NCBI RefSeq assembly: GCF_001544195.1
Contig: NZ_BCPY01000006.1
Span: 24,769-88,768 of the forward strand
Reading direction: 5' to 3'
DNA: 64,000 nt
Source of the DNA: Tetragenococcus solitarius NBRC 100494
GTDB lineage: Bacteria; Bacillota; Bacilli; Lactobacillales; Enterococcaceae
Positions within the stretch are counted from its first letter, which is position 1; each line of letters begins with the position of its first letter. A program made the translations under genes and the position numbers. Positions 25,600 to 35,618 of the stretch are shown here, one piece after another. The notes under the pieces are model-generated. The model saw only the letters and a program-made list of their open reading frames with translations, searched no databases and was not told the origin of the DNA.

Positions 25600-26238
25600 T
25601 TAATCTTCTGCTTCAATCACATCGATGGATTTCATCAAACGTGTCAAAGTAGCTCGTTCACTTTCATCTAACGTCCGTTCGATGTAGTCGATGGTTTCTT
25701 CTAATTGAGGAATCATCATATATTCTAACGCGTTTACCCGACGGCGAGTCCGTTCGATTTCGTCGGCCATCATCTGACAAGATTTTTCAATTTCAGCTAG
25801 TTTAAGCATTTTTGGCAAAATAGAACTTAAATGATTTAATGCAAGATCTAATTCACTAGTGGTTGCCATAAAGCCATAAGAAAAGCGATCTTCTGATTGC
25901 TCATCATCATAAATCTCATTTAACACTGGCATTTCAATATTCATCACTGTTCTACTTTGTACATCCAAGGTGATTTTATCTAGAGGTATTGCAAAAGCCT
26001 CTTCTAAAACATAATCAGCCATACTGCTAGAAGCAAGAACATAATCTTGCATTCCTTTTTGCAGAGTTTCTTCCATTTCTTTTCGCAGGTCTTGATTTTG
26101 CTTTACTAACTTAGTAAATTGACGGACAAGTTCGTCTTGCTTGTCTTTTAAGAGTTTGTGTCCTCTTGTCGCAGTGGATAACCGTGTTTGTAGTCGGTTC
26201 ATTTCCATACGAGTCGGGTTTACATTCATTATTGCCAT
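25600..26238 (-). CDS. ntpD: V-type Na+-ATPase subunit D (central stalk)
   Basis: 212 residues. Forms the rotor shaft inside the A3B3 head together with the F subunit (ntpG here). It has the long N- and C-terminal coiled-coil helices typical of subunit [21 protein letters not shown] at the start and [20 protein letters not shown] near residue 165. The ATG at 26238 overlaps the end of ntpB. Last gene of ntpFIKECGABD; the ntpH and ntpJ genes that follow in E. hirae are absent. Confidence 0.95.
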   Translation of the reverse strand: MAIMNVNPTRMEMNRLQTRLSTATRGHKLLKDKQDELVRQFTKLVKQNQDLRKEMEETLQKGMQDYVLASSSMADYVLEEAFAIPLDKITLDVQSRTVMNIEMPVLNEIYDDEQSEDRFSYGFMATTSELDLALNHLSSILPKMLKLAEIEKSCQMMADEIERTRRRVNALEYMMIPQLEETIDYIERTLDESERATLTRLMKSIDVIEAED

Positions 26239-27626
26239 AGTTCATCCAACTCCTCTTGGTTTGGGAGAAATTCTTCGATGTCTTCTTCTTTAATTCGGCT
26301 CAACTCTTCTTTTGGCAATGTAGCTAACAGTTTCCAACCTAAATCTAAAGAATCTTCGATGCTACGGTTAGTATTAAACCCTTGGTTCACGTATTTTTCT
26401 TCAAATAAATCTGCAAAGCGGGCAAACTTCTTGTCTGAGTCAGATAATGCTGCTTCCCCTAACACCGTTGATAGTTCTTTGGCATCTTTACCATCGGCAT
26501 AAGCAGAATAGATTTGATTCATTGTAGAAGAATGGTCCCTTCTAGTTTTTCCTTCTCCAGTTCCTTTATCTTTCAAACGGGATAAGCTTGGTAAAATATC
26601 GATCGGCGGATCAATATTCCGTTTTTCCAAATCACGAGATAATATAATTTGTCCTTCAGTAATATAACCAGTCAAGTCAGGGATTGGATGTGTCTTATCA
26701 TTGTTAGGCATGGTCAAAATGGGAATCTGCGTAATGGAACCTTCACGATCCATTAACCGTCCCGCTCTTTCATAAATAGTTGCCAAATTCGTATATAGGT
26801 AGCCAGGATAACCACCACGACCGGGAACTTCGCGTCGTGCCGCTGAAACTTCACGTAAAGCTTCACAATAGTTTGTCATATCTGTCATAATTACCAGCAC
26901 ATGCATCCCTTTTTCAAAGGCTAAATATTCAGCCGCAGTCAATGCAACTTTCGGCGTTGCAATCCGTTCAATCGCCGGATCATCTGCCAAGTTCAAAAAC
27001 ATCACTGATCGATCAATGGCGCCTGTTTTGCGAAATTCATTGATGAAAAATTCCGATTCTTCAAAAGGAATACCAATCGCAGCAAAGACGATCGCAAAAT
27101 TACTCTCTTGTCCCGGAACAGTTGCTTGTCGCGCAATTTGCGCTGCAATTTCTTTGTGAGGTAAACCAGAAGCAGAAAATATTGGTAATTTTTGCCCTCT
27201 GACTAACGTATTTAAATGGTCAATCGTTGAGATTCCCGTTTGAATAAACTCGTCTGGATAATCCCGGGCCATTGGATTGATCGCTTCCCCGTTTACATCT
27301 AATCTTTTTTCGGGCAGAATTTTAGGTCCATCATCGATCGGTTCTCCTAGACCATCAAAAATACGGCCCATCATATCGGTAGAAACCCCTAATGTCTGGC
27401 CTCTTCCTAAAAACCGAACACGACTGTCGGAGGCACCTAAATTGTTAGTTCCTTCAAAAATCTGAACTACAGCTCTATCTCCTGAGATTTCTAAGACTTG
27501 ACCTTGTCGTATTTCACCTGAGTCTGTACGTATCTCAACGAGCTCATCGTATTTTACACCTTCAACGCCTTCGACCATCATCAAAGGCCCCGAGATTTCT
27601 GATATGGAACGATACTCTTTTAACAT
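26229..27626 (-). CDS. ntpB: V-type Na+-ATPase subunit B
   Basis: 465 residues from the ATG at 27626 (GGAGG 8 bases upstream; TGATG overlap with the ntpA stop). The non-catalytic nucleotide-subunit homologue of the head, alternating with A in a hexamer. It lacks a true P-loop ([18 protein letters not shown] replaces it), which is normal for B. The diagnostic [18 protein letters not shown] block and the [20 protein letters not shown] segment, carrying an Arg finger, are intact. Length matches the family. Confidence 0.97.
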   Translation of the reverse strand: MLKEYRSISEISGPLMMVEGVEGVKYDELVEIRTDSGEIRQGQVLEISGDRAVVQIFEGTNNLGASDSRVRFLGRGQTLGVSTDMMGRIFDGLGEPIDDGPKILPEKRLDVNGEAINPMARDYPDEFIQTGISTIDHLNTLVRGQKLPIFSASGLPHKEIAAQIARQATVPGQESNFAIVFAAIGIPFEESEFFINEFRKTGAIDRSVMFLNLADDPAIERIATPKVALTAAEYLAFEKGMHVLVIMTDMTNYCEALREVSAARREVPGRGGYPGYLYTNLATIYERAGRLMDREGSITQIPILTMPNNDKTHPIPDLTGYITEGQIILSRDLEKRNIDPPIDILPSLSRLKDKGTGEGKTRRDHSSTMNQIYSAYADGKDAKELSTVLGEAALSDSDKKFARFADLFEEKYVNQGFNTNRSIEDSLDLGWKLLATLPKEELSRIKEEDIEEFLPNQEELDELWQ

Positions 27627-29404
27627 CAATCCATTCCTCCTTTCTCAACGATTTCTTGAATCGTTTGATCAATATCTTGGTGAATTGTCTCTAGTTTGTC
27701 TAATTCTTCTTCTGAAATATATTTACTACGAGCGATCCGTTCTCTTAATTGAGTGGTCCCTTCCATGATTTCATTGTAATAAGCGCCTAACTTAATTGCC
27801 TCTTGCATTTTGTCATGCAAAGATAAGATATTGCGCAGTAAACGATATTGTTTTGTTCTTGATGTGTAAGTATCCACATCATCAAAAGCGTTTTGTTGTA
27901 AGTAATCCTGACGTAATGAACGTGCAGTGTTCATTGTCACTCGATCTTTTTGCGAAAGAGAATCTACCCCAACTAATTGCACAATTTCGTTTAAGCGGCT
28001 TTCTTCTTGCAATAAAGCCATCGCTTTATCCACCATTTTAGACCAGTTGCTATCCAAAACGGAATTCATATAATCTTTTAGCTGGTCATCATACAATGAG
28101 TAAGACTCGGTCCAACTAATTGCCGGAAAGTGTCGTTTTTGTGATAAGGAAGCATCCAAGTCCCAAAATACTTTTACAATCCGCAAGGTATTTTGTGTCA
28201 CTGGTTCAGAAATATCTCCTCCAGCAGGAGAAACAGCTCCAATAGCCGTAATACTACCTTCACGCTCTTCATCATCGCCTAACACAGAAAATTTACCAGC
28301 CCGCTCATAATATTCAGCAATCCGGCTCCCTAGATAAGCAGGGTAACCTTCATCGCCTGGAATTTCTTGTAAACGACCACTCATTTCACGCAAGGCTTCG
28401 GCCCAACGGGAAGTTGAATCTGCCATAATAGCTACACTATAGCCCATGTCCTTATAATATTCAGCTATCGTAATTCCTGTATAAATCGAAGCCTCACGTG
28501 CAGAAACGGGCATATTTGAAGTATTAGCAATCAATACTGTCCGTTGCATAATCGATTCTCCTGTCTGCGGATCGATCAACTCAGGAAATTCATCAATAAC
28601 ATCTTTCATTTCATTCCCGCGTTCACCACAACCAACATAGACCACAATATCCACATCTGCCCATTTAGCAATTTGGTGTTGTACAATTGTTTTTCCAGCA
28701 CCAAATGGACCTGGGACAGCTGCTGAGCCGCCTTTTGCAACAGGAAAGAATGTATCAATTACGCGTTGACCTGTTACTAAAGGTTCGCCGGGAGTCATTT
28801 TTGTTTTATAAGGCCGCGGCGTACGAATCGGCCATTTTTGTGTCATTGTAACCTTGAACTCGCCACTATCTGTTTCTAATACACAGATGGGTTCTGTGAT
28901 GGTGTAATTACCTGCTTTTATCTCTTTAATAGTTCCTGTGACATTATTAGGAACCATTATACGATGTTCGATTGCTTTGGTTTCTTGTACGACTCCTAAT
29001 ATATCTCCGGCAGCCACTTGCTGACCTTCTGATTTTTTAGGCACAAATGTCCACTCTTTTTCTTTATTAAGCGGATCAATTTCTGTTCCTCTTTCTAAAA
29101 AGTCACTATCTGTTTGCTTCATAAATGTATCTAAAGGTCGTTGGATCCCATCAAACATTTGGCTTAAAAGGCCAGGTGCCAGTTCCACTGATAAAGGAGC
29201 GCCTGTTGTTTCCACTGGTTCACCAGGACCAATACCAGCCGTTTCTTCGTATACTTGAATGGAAGCTACACCATTGTTTAATTCAATAATTTCTCCGATC
29301 AACCCTTTTTCACTTACTTTGCAGATTTCATTGAGTTTCGCTTCTTGTAATCCGCTAGCAGTAACTAAAGGCCCGGAAACTTTTGTAATTTCTCCTATCG
29401 CCAA
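27626..29404 (-). CDS. ntpA: V-type Na+-ATPase catalytic subunit A
   Basis: 592 residues, the ATP-hydrolysing subunit. The P-loop is [13 protein letters not shown] (near residue 232), with the catalytic region [14 protein letters not shown] and the strand [18 protein letters not shown]; the non-homologous insertion typical of V/A-type A subunits (about 115-190) is present. Start [12 protein letters not shown] is standard. It hydrolyses ATP to turn the rotor and pump Na+ in this organism type. A 33-base gap separates it from ntpG upstream. All residues I can check are intact. Confidence 0.97.
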   Translation of the reverse strand: MAIGEITKVSGPLVTASGLQEAKLNEICKVSEKGLIGEIIELNNGVASIQVYEETAGIGPGEPVETTGAPLSVELAPGLLSQMFDGIQRPLDTFMKQTDSDFLERGTEIDPLNKEKEWTFVPKKSEGQQVAAGDILGVVQETKAIEHRIMVPNNVTGTIKEIKAGNYTITEPICVLETDSGEFKVTMTQKWPIRTPRPYKTKMTPGEPLVTGQRVIDTFFPVAKGGSAAVPGPFGAGKTIVQHQIAKWADVDIVVYVGCGERGNEMKDVIDEFPELIDPQTGESIMQRTVLIANTSNMPVSAREASIYTGITIAEYYKDMGYSVAIMADSTSRWAEALREMSGRLQEIPGDEGYPAYLGSRIAEYYERAGKFSVLGDDEEREGSITAIGAVSPAGGDISEPVTQNTLRIVKVFWDLDASLSQKRHFPAISWTESYSLYDDQLKDYMNSVLDSNWSKMVDKAMALLQEESRLNEIVQLVGVDSLSQKDRVTMNTARSLRQDYLQQNAFDDVDTYTSRTKQYRLLRNILSLHDKMQEAIKLGAYYNEIMEGTTQLRERIARSKYISEEELDKLETIHQDIDQTIQEIVEKGGMD

Positions 29405-29437
29405 AAAATCTCCTCCTGCCTAACTGCAAATTGCTGT

Positions 29438-29752
29438 TTAATCATCTAAAATATTCATTCCAATCGCTTTTTCTACGTTTTGCTGAATTCGATCCATCCC
29501 AATCCCCAAACTTCCGGTACTACTTGGAATCGGAATAATGGCCGGGGTGGGCTTACTATCATATTGTGCAATTGTATCTTCTAATTGTTCGGCCACACGT
29601 TCAGTGATAAAAATGATACCGTAGTCATCCGCCATTGCTTTAATTTGCTGTTTGGCTTCTTCTAAATCAGAAGTAGGAAACACATCAATACCTAAGCCTT
29701 TAAAAGGTAAAATTGAATCCTTTCCGCCAAGCATACCAATTTTTTTATACAT
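29438..29752 (-). CDS. ntpG: V-type Na+-ATPase subunit F
   Basis: 104 residues from the ATG at 29752, which overlaps the ntpC stop by 8 bases; an upstream in-frame extension lies inside ntpC and is unlikely. Small Rossmann-like subunit F (named NtpG in E. hirae) that binds the D shaft. Motifs: KIGMLGGKDSILPFKGLGID at the N terminus, YGIIFITERVAEQL and IPIPSSTGSLGIGMD. Length and order fit the ntp operon. Confidence 0.93.
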   Translation of the reverse strand: MYKKIGMLGGKDSILPFKGLGIDVFPTSDLEEAKQQIKAMADDYGIIFITERVAEQLEDTIAQYDSKPTPAIIPIPSSTGSLGIGMDRIQQNVEKAIGMNILDD

Positions 29753-30746
29753 AACTTTCACGCACCCGACTTTGAAGTATTTCTTCTGGGACCTTATTGA
29801 TTTTTCCAACTAGAATCATTCTAAGATTCTTAATTTCAGTTTCTTTGGCAAAAAGATAGCCCATAATCGCTTGCGGGCCAAAAGGAACCATTTTCTCTTC
29901 TTTTAGCCGCTGCATCAAAAAATTATCCTTATTTAAATCTAATGTGGTTAGTGTCTTTTTTTGGGTGATTTCATCATAACTATCTTCAACCAAATGTTGA
30001 TAAGGCGTTTGTGCCATATATTCCATGAAGCTTTCTAGCGAGTTGCTGATTTTATCTACCATTTGTTTTGTATCTAAGGTCCCGTCCTTTTGTAAAACAG
30101 CACTAACAAAACCTTTTTTTTGCCCCATTAAATAACTTCTAAGTGTAGTGGAAATATTGAATACATCAATATTTCTTTTAACTAACCGCTCGATATTCGA
30201 ATTATTTACACTTTGGCTAATTTTGACCATTTGATCCCAATAGTAGTTGTCAAAAATAATATCGACTGCTTGAATTTCCTCATAATCTTCCATATATTGG
30301 TAAACAGCTTGTATGCATTGGTTCATTATTGGATCTACTTGATCACTCTTTCGAACGTTTACCAAGTTTTTTAATACCGATAAAGGAAGAGTTCCCATCG
30401 GTACTAGAAAGTCAGAGAAATCTTCTTGGGTGTATGCCTGTTTAACTAAAATTTTTAAGTTTTGATAATCATACTGCAGCGCCATTAAATCAACGATACT
30501 TTTGACAGGCGTCACATTATAAACGAGATCGAATGTCCGTTTTTTCTCAGCTATCAAAACTGACTCAAAATTACGCACTTCATCGTCGTCTTCAATAAAG
30601 TCGCCATAAGGAGTCTCTTGTAAAATTGCATAGACCTCTTCTGGTTCTGAGGCAGCCAACATACGGTCAAAAGTATTTTGAGTTAGCAAGCGGCTCTCAT
30701 AGGTCCGAATTCGAACATTAGCGGTGCTAAATTGAATATCGTTCAT
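29745..30746 (-). CDS. ntpC: V-type Na+-ATPase subunit C (d-type)
   Basis: 333 residues of the V-type d/C family, all helical. It caps the membrane rotor ring and takes up the central stalk. The N terminus NVRIRTYESRLLTQNTFDRM and the C-terminal ETEIKNLRMILVGKINKVPE are typical. An 11-base gap after ntpE with AAGGGG as ribosome binding site. Its end overlaps ntpG, indicating translational coupling of the two rotor parts. Confidence 0.93.
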   Translation of the reverse strand: MNDIQFSTANVRIRTYESRLLTQNTFDRMLAASEPEEVYAILQETPYGDFIEDDDEVRNFESVLIAEKKRTFDLVYNVTPVKSIVDLMALQYDYQNLKILVKQAYTQEDFSDFLVPMGTLPLSVLKNLVNVRKSDQVDPIMNQCIQAVYQYMEDYEEIQAVDIIFDNYYWDQMVKISQSVNNSNIERLVKRNIDVFNISTTLRSYLMGQKKGFVSAVLQKDGTLDTKQMVDKISNSLESFMEYMAQTPYQHLVEDSYDEITQKKTLTTLDLNKDNFLMQRLKEEKMVPFGPQAIMGYLFAKETEIKNLRMILVGKINKVPEEILQSRVRESYV

Positions 30747-30757
30747 TTTGACACCCC

Positions 30758-31357
30758 TTATTCTTCGTCCTCAAATAATAAGTTTAACAATTCACCGCTT
30801 AACTCTTCTTCAGAAGTATTTAAAATTGCCTCAAAAGTAAAATTATACTCGATGTCACCCTGCCGCAACAAAAATCCGCCACGTCTTGGCGCCTTTTTTT
30901 CTGACACTGACAGGTTTATTTTCGGAGCAGCTGCTTGTTGCCAAACTTTTTTATTTTCCGGTGTGATATATTTTATACTATCTTGGGCCACAAGCATTTC
31001 AACATCGCCTTGTAATTGCACTTGTTTGATATTGGATACTACAAATTGATTAAACTCTTCTTCAGGCAATGCTTTTATTTTCTTTAAACTTTCCGCAAAA
31101 AGCTCTTTTAATAACTTCTGTTTAGCAGCTAGCAACTTGCTACGAGCCTTCACATGAATATCTGAAACCTTTAAGCTTAATTCTGAACGAAGCTCTTTTT
31201 CATACTGTTTTAAATTGTCTTCTGTTTGCTTTTCAATTTGTTTTTTGCGATATTGTTCATTTTTTTCTATCTCTTGTTTTGCTTGCTTTATATATTGCTC
31301 TTTCTTTTTTTGAGCATCTTGGGTAATTTTATCTGTTAAATTTGTGATATCAGACAT
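30758..31357 (-). CDS. ntpE: V-type Na+-ATPase subunit E (peripheral stalk)
   Basis: 199 residues. The N-terminal half is a charged coiled coil (KQEIEKNEQYRKKQIEKQ) and the C-terminal half a mixed domain (EEEFNQFVVSNIKQ and the RRGGFLLRQGDIEYN block) that attaches to the A/B head. It pairs with the F gene product to make the peripheral stalks. A ten-base gap to ntpK. Slightly acidic, as usual for the family. Confidence 0.92.
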   Translation of the reverse strand: MSDITNLTDKITQDAQKKKEQYIKQAKQEIEKNEQYRKKQIEKQTEDNLKQYEKELRSELSLKVSDIHVKARSKLLAAKQKLLKELFAESLKKIKALPEEEFNQFVVSNIKQVQLQGDVEMLVAQDSIKYITPENKKVWQQAAAPKINLSVSEKKAPRRGGFLLRQGDIEYNFTFEAILNTSEEELSGELLNLLFEDEE

Positions 31358-31367
31358 TTCCTACCTC

Positions 31368-31841
31368 CTAATTCATCACGAGCAAGAAGGAAATAACAAA
31401 GCCTAAAATCCCATACGTTTCCATCATTGCTACATAGACAATTCCTTTTGTCACGTGTTCTGGTTTTTTAGCTAAAATTTGCATTGCTGCAGCAGCTGCA
31501 CTTCCTTGCCATTTTCCGGCCCAAATTGCTGTAAAGGCGATAGGTAGTGAAGCAACTAACAGATACAAGCCGGTTGCCATTGAGATATCTCCAGACATTT
31601 GTAGATAAATCATAAACGAAATAACAAAGCCGTATAACCCTTGAGTCGCCGAAAGTAATTCTAAGATTAACGCCTGACCAAATTTTTCAGGTTGCTCTGC
31701 TGTTAGACCTGCCGCAGCTTCTGCTGTCAGGCCAACACCGATTGTTGAACCAATACCGCCGCAAATTGTTGCCACAGCTACTCCTAATGCTGCAAATATC
31801 ATTCCGCCATTTTCATAAAAGAAACTTATCCAATTCTCCAT
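31368..31841 (-). CDS. ntpK: V-type Na+-ATPase membrane rotor subunit K (proteolipid)
   Basis: 157 residues, four membrane helices (the fused double-hairpin c ring subunit). Aligning by eye with the E. hirae NtpK, the Na+ ligands are all present: Leu63, Thr66 and Gln67 in LLSATQG, Gln112 in GKWQGS and the key acid Glu141 in AMMETYG. This is good evidence that the pump moves Na+ rather than H+. Ring residues are strongly conserved. Confidence 0.95.
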   Translation of the reverse strand: MENWISFFYENGGMIFAALGVAVATICGGIGSTIGVGLTAEAAAGLTAEQPEKFGQALILELLSATQGLYGFVISFMIYLQMSGDISMATGLYLLVASLPIAFTAIWAGKWQGSAAAAAMQILAKKPEHVTKGIVYVAMMETYGILGFVISFLLVMN

Positions 31842-31844
31842 TTT

Positions 31845-33818
31845 CTATTTGTCCCCCTGCTGTTGATTTTCTTCTGAGATAACTTGTACATATGATTCAT
31901 TTGATTTGAACGGCTTAAACGCACGACCGCCGCCGGTATAAAATTTATTGAAAAATTCTAGATATTGTAGACGAATACCATGTACATAGGCACTCAAATA
32001 ACTTAAGAAAATATTCAATCCATGTAATCCAATAAATAGTACGATACCAATCGTAAATCTGGCGGGCGTTGGCAAATAGCTTAAAATCAGGTTAAATGCT
32101 GCACCGATACTACCACCGGCTACGCCTAATGCCATCAAACGTGTATAACTAATCAAATCACTTAAGTAATTTGTTAAATCCATAATCGAATACAAACCAG
32201 ATCCAATTTTCCCAATCACGGTATTGCCATCAAAACTACCCCCGATAACAATCATGACTAAGCTAATAATTAGGCAAGTGATTCCGACAGACTGTAAAGC
32301 TGTTTCTGGAACCAGAACCATTCCTGCCGCAATCATTGCAACGCTTATCAGGAAAAACATCCATGATCCAGCTTGAAATAAGGCTTTAATTTTTGCATTT
32401 TCGCGCTGCCACAAAAGATAAAACTTCAATCCTAAACCAACCATAATTTGAATAAAACCAAAAATCATCGACATGACAAGAATCTCTGTAATATCCGAAT
32501 CTGTCGATAGTAATTGGAAAGAAAATTGCTGTCCAAAAATATTGCCGTAAACGAGTCCCCACATCATGGTCGGAATTGAACCAATTTGGAACATTGTAAT
32601 GTTTTGTAGCATTCCCGGTTTAAAGTTCAAAAACCGTTTGGCTAAGGCAGCGGCTATAAATAAAAGTAAACCATAACCAAAGTCAGCAACCATTAGCCCG
32701 AAGGCTAAAGCATAAAAAGGCATCATAAAAGGCGTAGGGTCTAGTTCCCAATATTTTGGTAAGCTATACATTTCTACTAAGCCTTCAAAAGGTTGAACGA
32801 GTTTGTGATTTTTCAGCAAAATCGGTGTATCATCATATTCGTTTTCTTTTACTTCGCTGAATTCTAGAAAATAATCGTCTCCAACTATTTGGCGAATACG
32901 CTTATTCAACTGTTCCGTTTGTTTTTCTGGTACCCAGCCGGATAAATTCACTGTATAGTTCGATTCCAATAAATACTGGTTGGAGTTTACTCGCACCAAT
33001 AAACTATCTAAGTATTCTGCGACTAACCCTAAATTTTCATAATCGTCTTTTTGCGCTTTTAATTGCGCTTTGATTGATTTTTCTTCTTTTGCTAATTTTT
33101 GTGATTTTTCCTTGACTTGTTTTAATTCATCGGCTGGTTTATTTTCATAGGGATAATCATATTCTTCAAATCCAGCCGTACGTAGTATGTCTTGTGCCCT
33201 CTCATGACTTTCCTTTAGAAAAAGAATCAGAAGATAAGATGTTGTTGATGTTTGGTGTATTGTTTCAAGATAGGAATATTGTAGTTGTCTCATTTTTTCT
33301 TTTAGATGGTTAAACTCAGAATTAGGAACTGTGCCTAATAATCCTATCGTTTCACTAAGTGTGTTTAACACAGCAGGATTTTCATCAAAATACTGCCATT
33401 TGTTTAACTCATCTTCTTGGGTGGATAGCTCTTGTCTTTCTTGCTCAATCGTACGCAAACGTTTATCTTGTTTCCTTAAATTAGCATAAACGTTTTGCCA
33501 CTTATAAGTATGAGCATGTTCTGAGAGCTCTTTAAGTGTATAATGACGTAATGGCTGTCGTAGTGCTTGAATCATACCAGGCTTTTCGACATATGTATCC
33601 AAAAAGCCACGCGCCCATGATACATTTCCAATTTGGTTTTCAATTTTATCTGCTTCAGGATGCTCTTGCATCTGATTAAAAAAAATATTTGCTTCACGAT
33701 TATATTTAGCAGCTGAAAACAGTTCTATTTGTTGAAAATCCTGTAGTTGTTCCATTACGGCATCTTGATCACTATGGAAAGTAATCAAATTGAACTTTTG
33801 CATTTTTTCAATTGCCAT
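31845..33818 (-). CDS. ntpI: V-type Na+-ATPase subunit I (a-type stator)
   Basis: 657 residues. An N-terminal ~330-residue cytoplasmic part with long coiled coils links to the peripheral stalks. The C-terminal membrane part has about eight helices, with the essential Arg in the SYTRLMALGVAGGSIG block that faces the rotor ring and provides the ion half-channels. The ATG overlaps the ntpF end by 11 bases. Length is close to the E. hirae protein (about 664). Confidence 0.94.
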   Translation of the reverse strand: MAIEKMQKFNLITFHSDQDAVMEQLQDFQQIELFSAAKYNREANIFFNQMQEHPEADKIENQIGNVSWARGFLDTYVEKPGMIQALRQPLRHYTLKELSEHAHTYKWQNVYANLRKQDKRLRTIEQERQELSTQEDELNKWQYFDENPAVLNTLSETIGLLGTVPNSEFNHLKEKMRQLQYSYLETIHQTSTTSYLLILFLKESHERAQDILRTAGFEEYDYPYENKPADELKQVKEKSQKLAKEEKSIKAQLKAQKDDYENLGLVAEYLDSLLVRVNSNQYLLESNYTVNLSGWVPEKQTEQLNKRIRQIVGDDYFLEFSEVKENEYDDTPILLKNHKLVQPFEGLVEMYSLPKYWELDPTPFMMPFYALAFGLMVADFGYGLLLFIAAALAKRFLNFKPGMLQNITMFQIGSIPTMMWGLVYGNIFGQQFSFQLLSTDSDITEILVMSMIFGFIQIMVGLGLKFYLLWQRENAKIKALFQAGSWMFFLISVAMIAAGMVLVPETALQSVGITCLIISLVMIVIGGSFDGNTVIGKIGSGLYSIMDLTNYLSDLISYTRLMALGVAGGSIGAAFNLILSYLPTPARFTIGIVLFIGLHGLNIFLSYLSAYVHGIRLQYLEFFNKFYTGGGRAFKPFKSNESYVQVISEENQQQGDK

Positions 33819-34131
33819 GTTCGTTCACAACCTTATTTATAATAATGCCAAGCGCTTTTTCTCGCATTTCTTGCGAGATTGTCTGCAATTGTTCGACTTT
33901 TTTTTGCGTTTGGTCAGATAACGGTCCTTGGATGCTACGAAATTCTTCGTCAAACTTTTCACGAAGTTCTTGTTTGCGTTTTTCTTCGTTGTCATCTTTT
34001 TCTTCTTGAAAACGAGCAATTTTTTGATCACTTTTTTCTTGCTCCTTACGCACTTGCTTTTTGGCTTGCTCTAGCATCTCGTCCGCTTGTTCTTCGGTTT
34101 TAGCTATTTGTTGGATCGCATCAACGCTCAT
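33808..34131 (-). CDS. ntpF: V-type Na+-ATPase peripheral stalk subunit (NtpF)
   Basis: 107 residues, almost entirely a charged coiled coil rich in K, E and Q (EQADEMLEQAKKQVRKEQEK), the G/H-type partner of NtpE in the peripheral stalk. First gene of the operon, with AAAGGAG about 8 bases before the ATG. Only 47 bases separate it from the terminator of the upstream Rrf2 gene, so no separate full promoter is evident. Confidence 0.88.
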   Translation of the reverse strand: MSVDAIQQIAKTEEQADEMLEQAKKQVRKEQEKSDQKIARFQEEKDDNEEKRKQELREKFDEEFRSIQGPLSDQTQKKVEQLQTISQEMREKALGIIINKVVNEHGN

Positions 34132-34178
34132 CTGTCACACTCCTTTTTTTGGTTTTGGGTAGGTAAAGCCCTAAAAAA

Positions 34179-34202
34179 ATCCTCTATTTACACAAAGAGG
34201 AT
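34179..34202 (-). terminator. Terminator between the Rrf2 gene and ntpF
   Basis: ATCCTCT (34179-34185) and AGAGGAT (34196-34202) form a 7-bp stem, then T7 on the minus strand. It lies 47 bases before the ntpF start codon and 14 bases after the Rrf2 stop. Confidence 0.8.
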
Positions 34203-34216
34203 ATCGAAACGGTCTT

Positions 34217-34633
34217 TTACTGCATTAACTTAACCAAAGGGTAACCTGCTAATTTATTCAAAAATAATTGCTCGCTTTCATTAAGCAAACCAAACATGTT
34301 ATCTGCAACTTTTTTTGATTCATCTGAGGATGAAAAAACTTGTTCGGCTAAGTTTCGCAGCTGAATACAAGAATTCTTGCCCTCAATTGCATAATAAACG
34401 TCGATCATAAAGATATCTTCAATCGGCTTAGCTAGTCTAAAACCTCCGCCCTTACTTGAGGCTGAAGTAACTACACCGCCTAAAACCAACTTGCGCAATA
34501 TTTTTTTGAGATACGAATCAGAAACACCTAACTGTTCGCTAATCCGGTAACTTTTCACGGAATTATTCCCTTCTTCTTTTGCTAAAATAAGAAGAATACA
34601 TACTGCTTCTTCAAGGCTTCTTTTTATTTTCAT
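34217..34633 (-). CDS. Rrf2-family transcriptional regulator
   Basis: 138 residues from the ATG at 34633 (AAAAGGAG with an 8-base spacer). Winged helix with ISEQLGVSDSYLKKILRKLV (recognition helix) and the wing ASSKGGGFRLAKP, the Rrf2 signature, followed by a long dimer helix. Only isolated Cys residues (one in AVCILL, one in NSCIQL) are present, so the three-Cys cluster used by iron-sulfur members such as NsrR or IscR is missing. Same strand and directly upstream of the V-ATPase operon; a role in its control is inference. Confidence 0.85.
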   Translation of the reverse strand: MKIKRSLEEAVCILLILAKEEGNNSVKSYRISEQLGVSDSYLKKILRKLVLGGVVTSASSKGGGFRLAKPIEDIFMIDVYYAIEGKNSCIQLRNLAEQVFSSSDESKKVADNMFGLLNESEQLFLNKLAGYPLVKLMQ

Positions 34634-34773
34634 GACCATTTCTCCTTTTAAGGACAAACAATATCCATTAATAATCTTACCAAAAATAAATAACATCATC
34701 AAGGATGACGAATAGTGGTCTAATTTTTTACCTATCCATGAAGACATTGTGAAATAAATATTTAAATATAAAA

Positions 34774-34807
34774 AAATGAGAAACCATAAAAAAGTGGTTC
34801 CTCATTT
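34774..34807 (-). terminator. Terminator after the MgtC-like gene
   Basis: AAATGAGAAACCA (34774-34786) and TGGTTCCTCATTT (34795-34807), one mismatch, with A/T-runs on both sides. Confidence 0.75.
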
Positions 34808-34844
34808 CTCTAAGAAATCCCTATTTAAAAGACTTTACAACAGA

Positions 34845-35549
34845 TTATACACTGATTAACTGTACACGCACCATATTTTCATGCATAGATAAATCCTCTA
34901 CCACAGTCTGATAAGATAACGACCGCGGTAGCTCTACAGTATAAATATTGGTGTAAACTCGATTATCTCCTTGTTTTTTTACTTCGAAATCCACATCTTT
35001 TACTTCAATATCTTTTTCTTTAAAGTAACCCGCTATAAACTCTTTGGTCGTCGTTTTATGCATAAAGCTAATTTCAATTCTTTTTAAGCTAGGAACATTT
35101 ATCACTCGTTTAAGCACGGTTAATACCAGCATGATTCCGATAAATCCAACAATTGCAATACGATAATTCCCCATACCAATCGCCAGTCCTAATCCAGCAA
35201 CTGTCCATAAAGAAGCAGCTGTCGTTAAACCACGGACGACTTGTTTTGTAACAACAATCGTTCCAGCACCTAAAAAGCCAATCCCACTTACGACTTGAGC
35301 GATTAGACGGGCTTCATCAGCACGAATGACTCCTGCAAAATCAGGGTTATTTCTAGCGATTTCTAAAGCAGTATGGGTGATCTCTTTTTGAATCATCGCA
35401 ATAATTGCCGCTCCAATACAAACTAAAATATGTGTACGGATTCCTGCTGGCCGATTTTTAAATTCACGGTCAAATCCAATAAATCCAGAAAATATAACTG
35501 CCAACAACATTCGGACACAAATTTCATAGATTGACAAATCGCCTGTCAT
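34845..35549 (-). CDS. MgtC/SapB family membrane protein
   Basis: 234 residues. The N-terminal ~150 residues hold about five membrane segments with the family signature GFDREFKNRPAGIRTHILVC and the LIAQVVSGIGFLGAGTI block. The C-terminal cytoplasmic ~80 residues look like an ACT-type domain (TKEFIAGYFKEKDIEVKD). MgtC relatives inhibit ATP synthase or adapt cells to low Mg2+; the distal C-terminal half varies. Monocistronic. Its proximity to the V-ATPase operon is suggestive but unproven. Confidence 0.88.
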   Translation of the reverse strand: MTGDLSIYEICVRMLLAVIFSGFIGFDREFKNRPAGIRTHILVCIGAAIIAMIQKEITHTALEIARNNPDFAGVIRADEARLIAQVVSGIGFLGAGTIVVTKQVVRGLTTAASLWTVAGLGLAIGMGNYRIAIVGFIGIMLVLTVLKRVINVPSLKRIEISFMHKTTTKEFIAGYFKEKDIEVKDVDFEVKKQGDNRVYTNIYTVELPRSLSYQTVVEDLSMHENMVRVQLISV

Positions 35550-35575
35550 TCAAACGCCTCCTTCCATTTAAAAAA

Positions 35576-35601
35576 TCCGAATGATTTTCTTAACATTCGG
35601 A
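35576..35601 (-). terminator. Terminator after the rhodanese-like gene
   Basis: TCCGAATG (35576-35583) and CATTCGGA (35594-35601), then a T-run on the minus strand. Confidence 0.8.
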
Positions 35602-35618
35602 CCTTACTGTTCCCAAAA

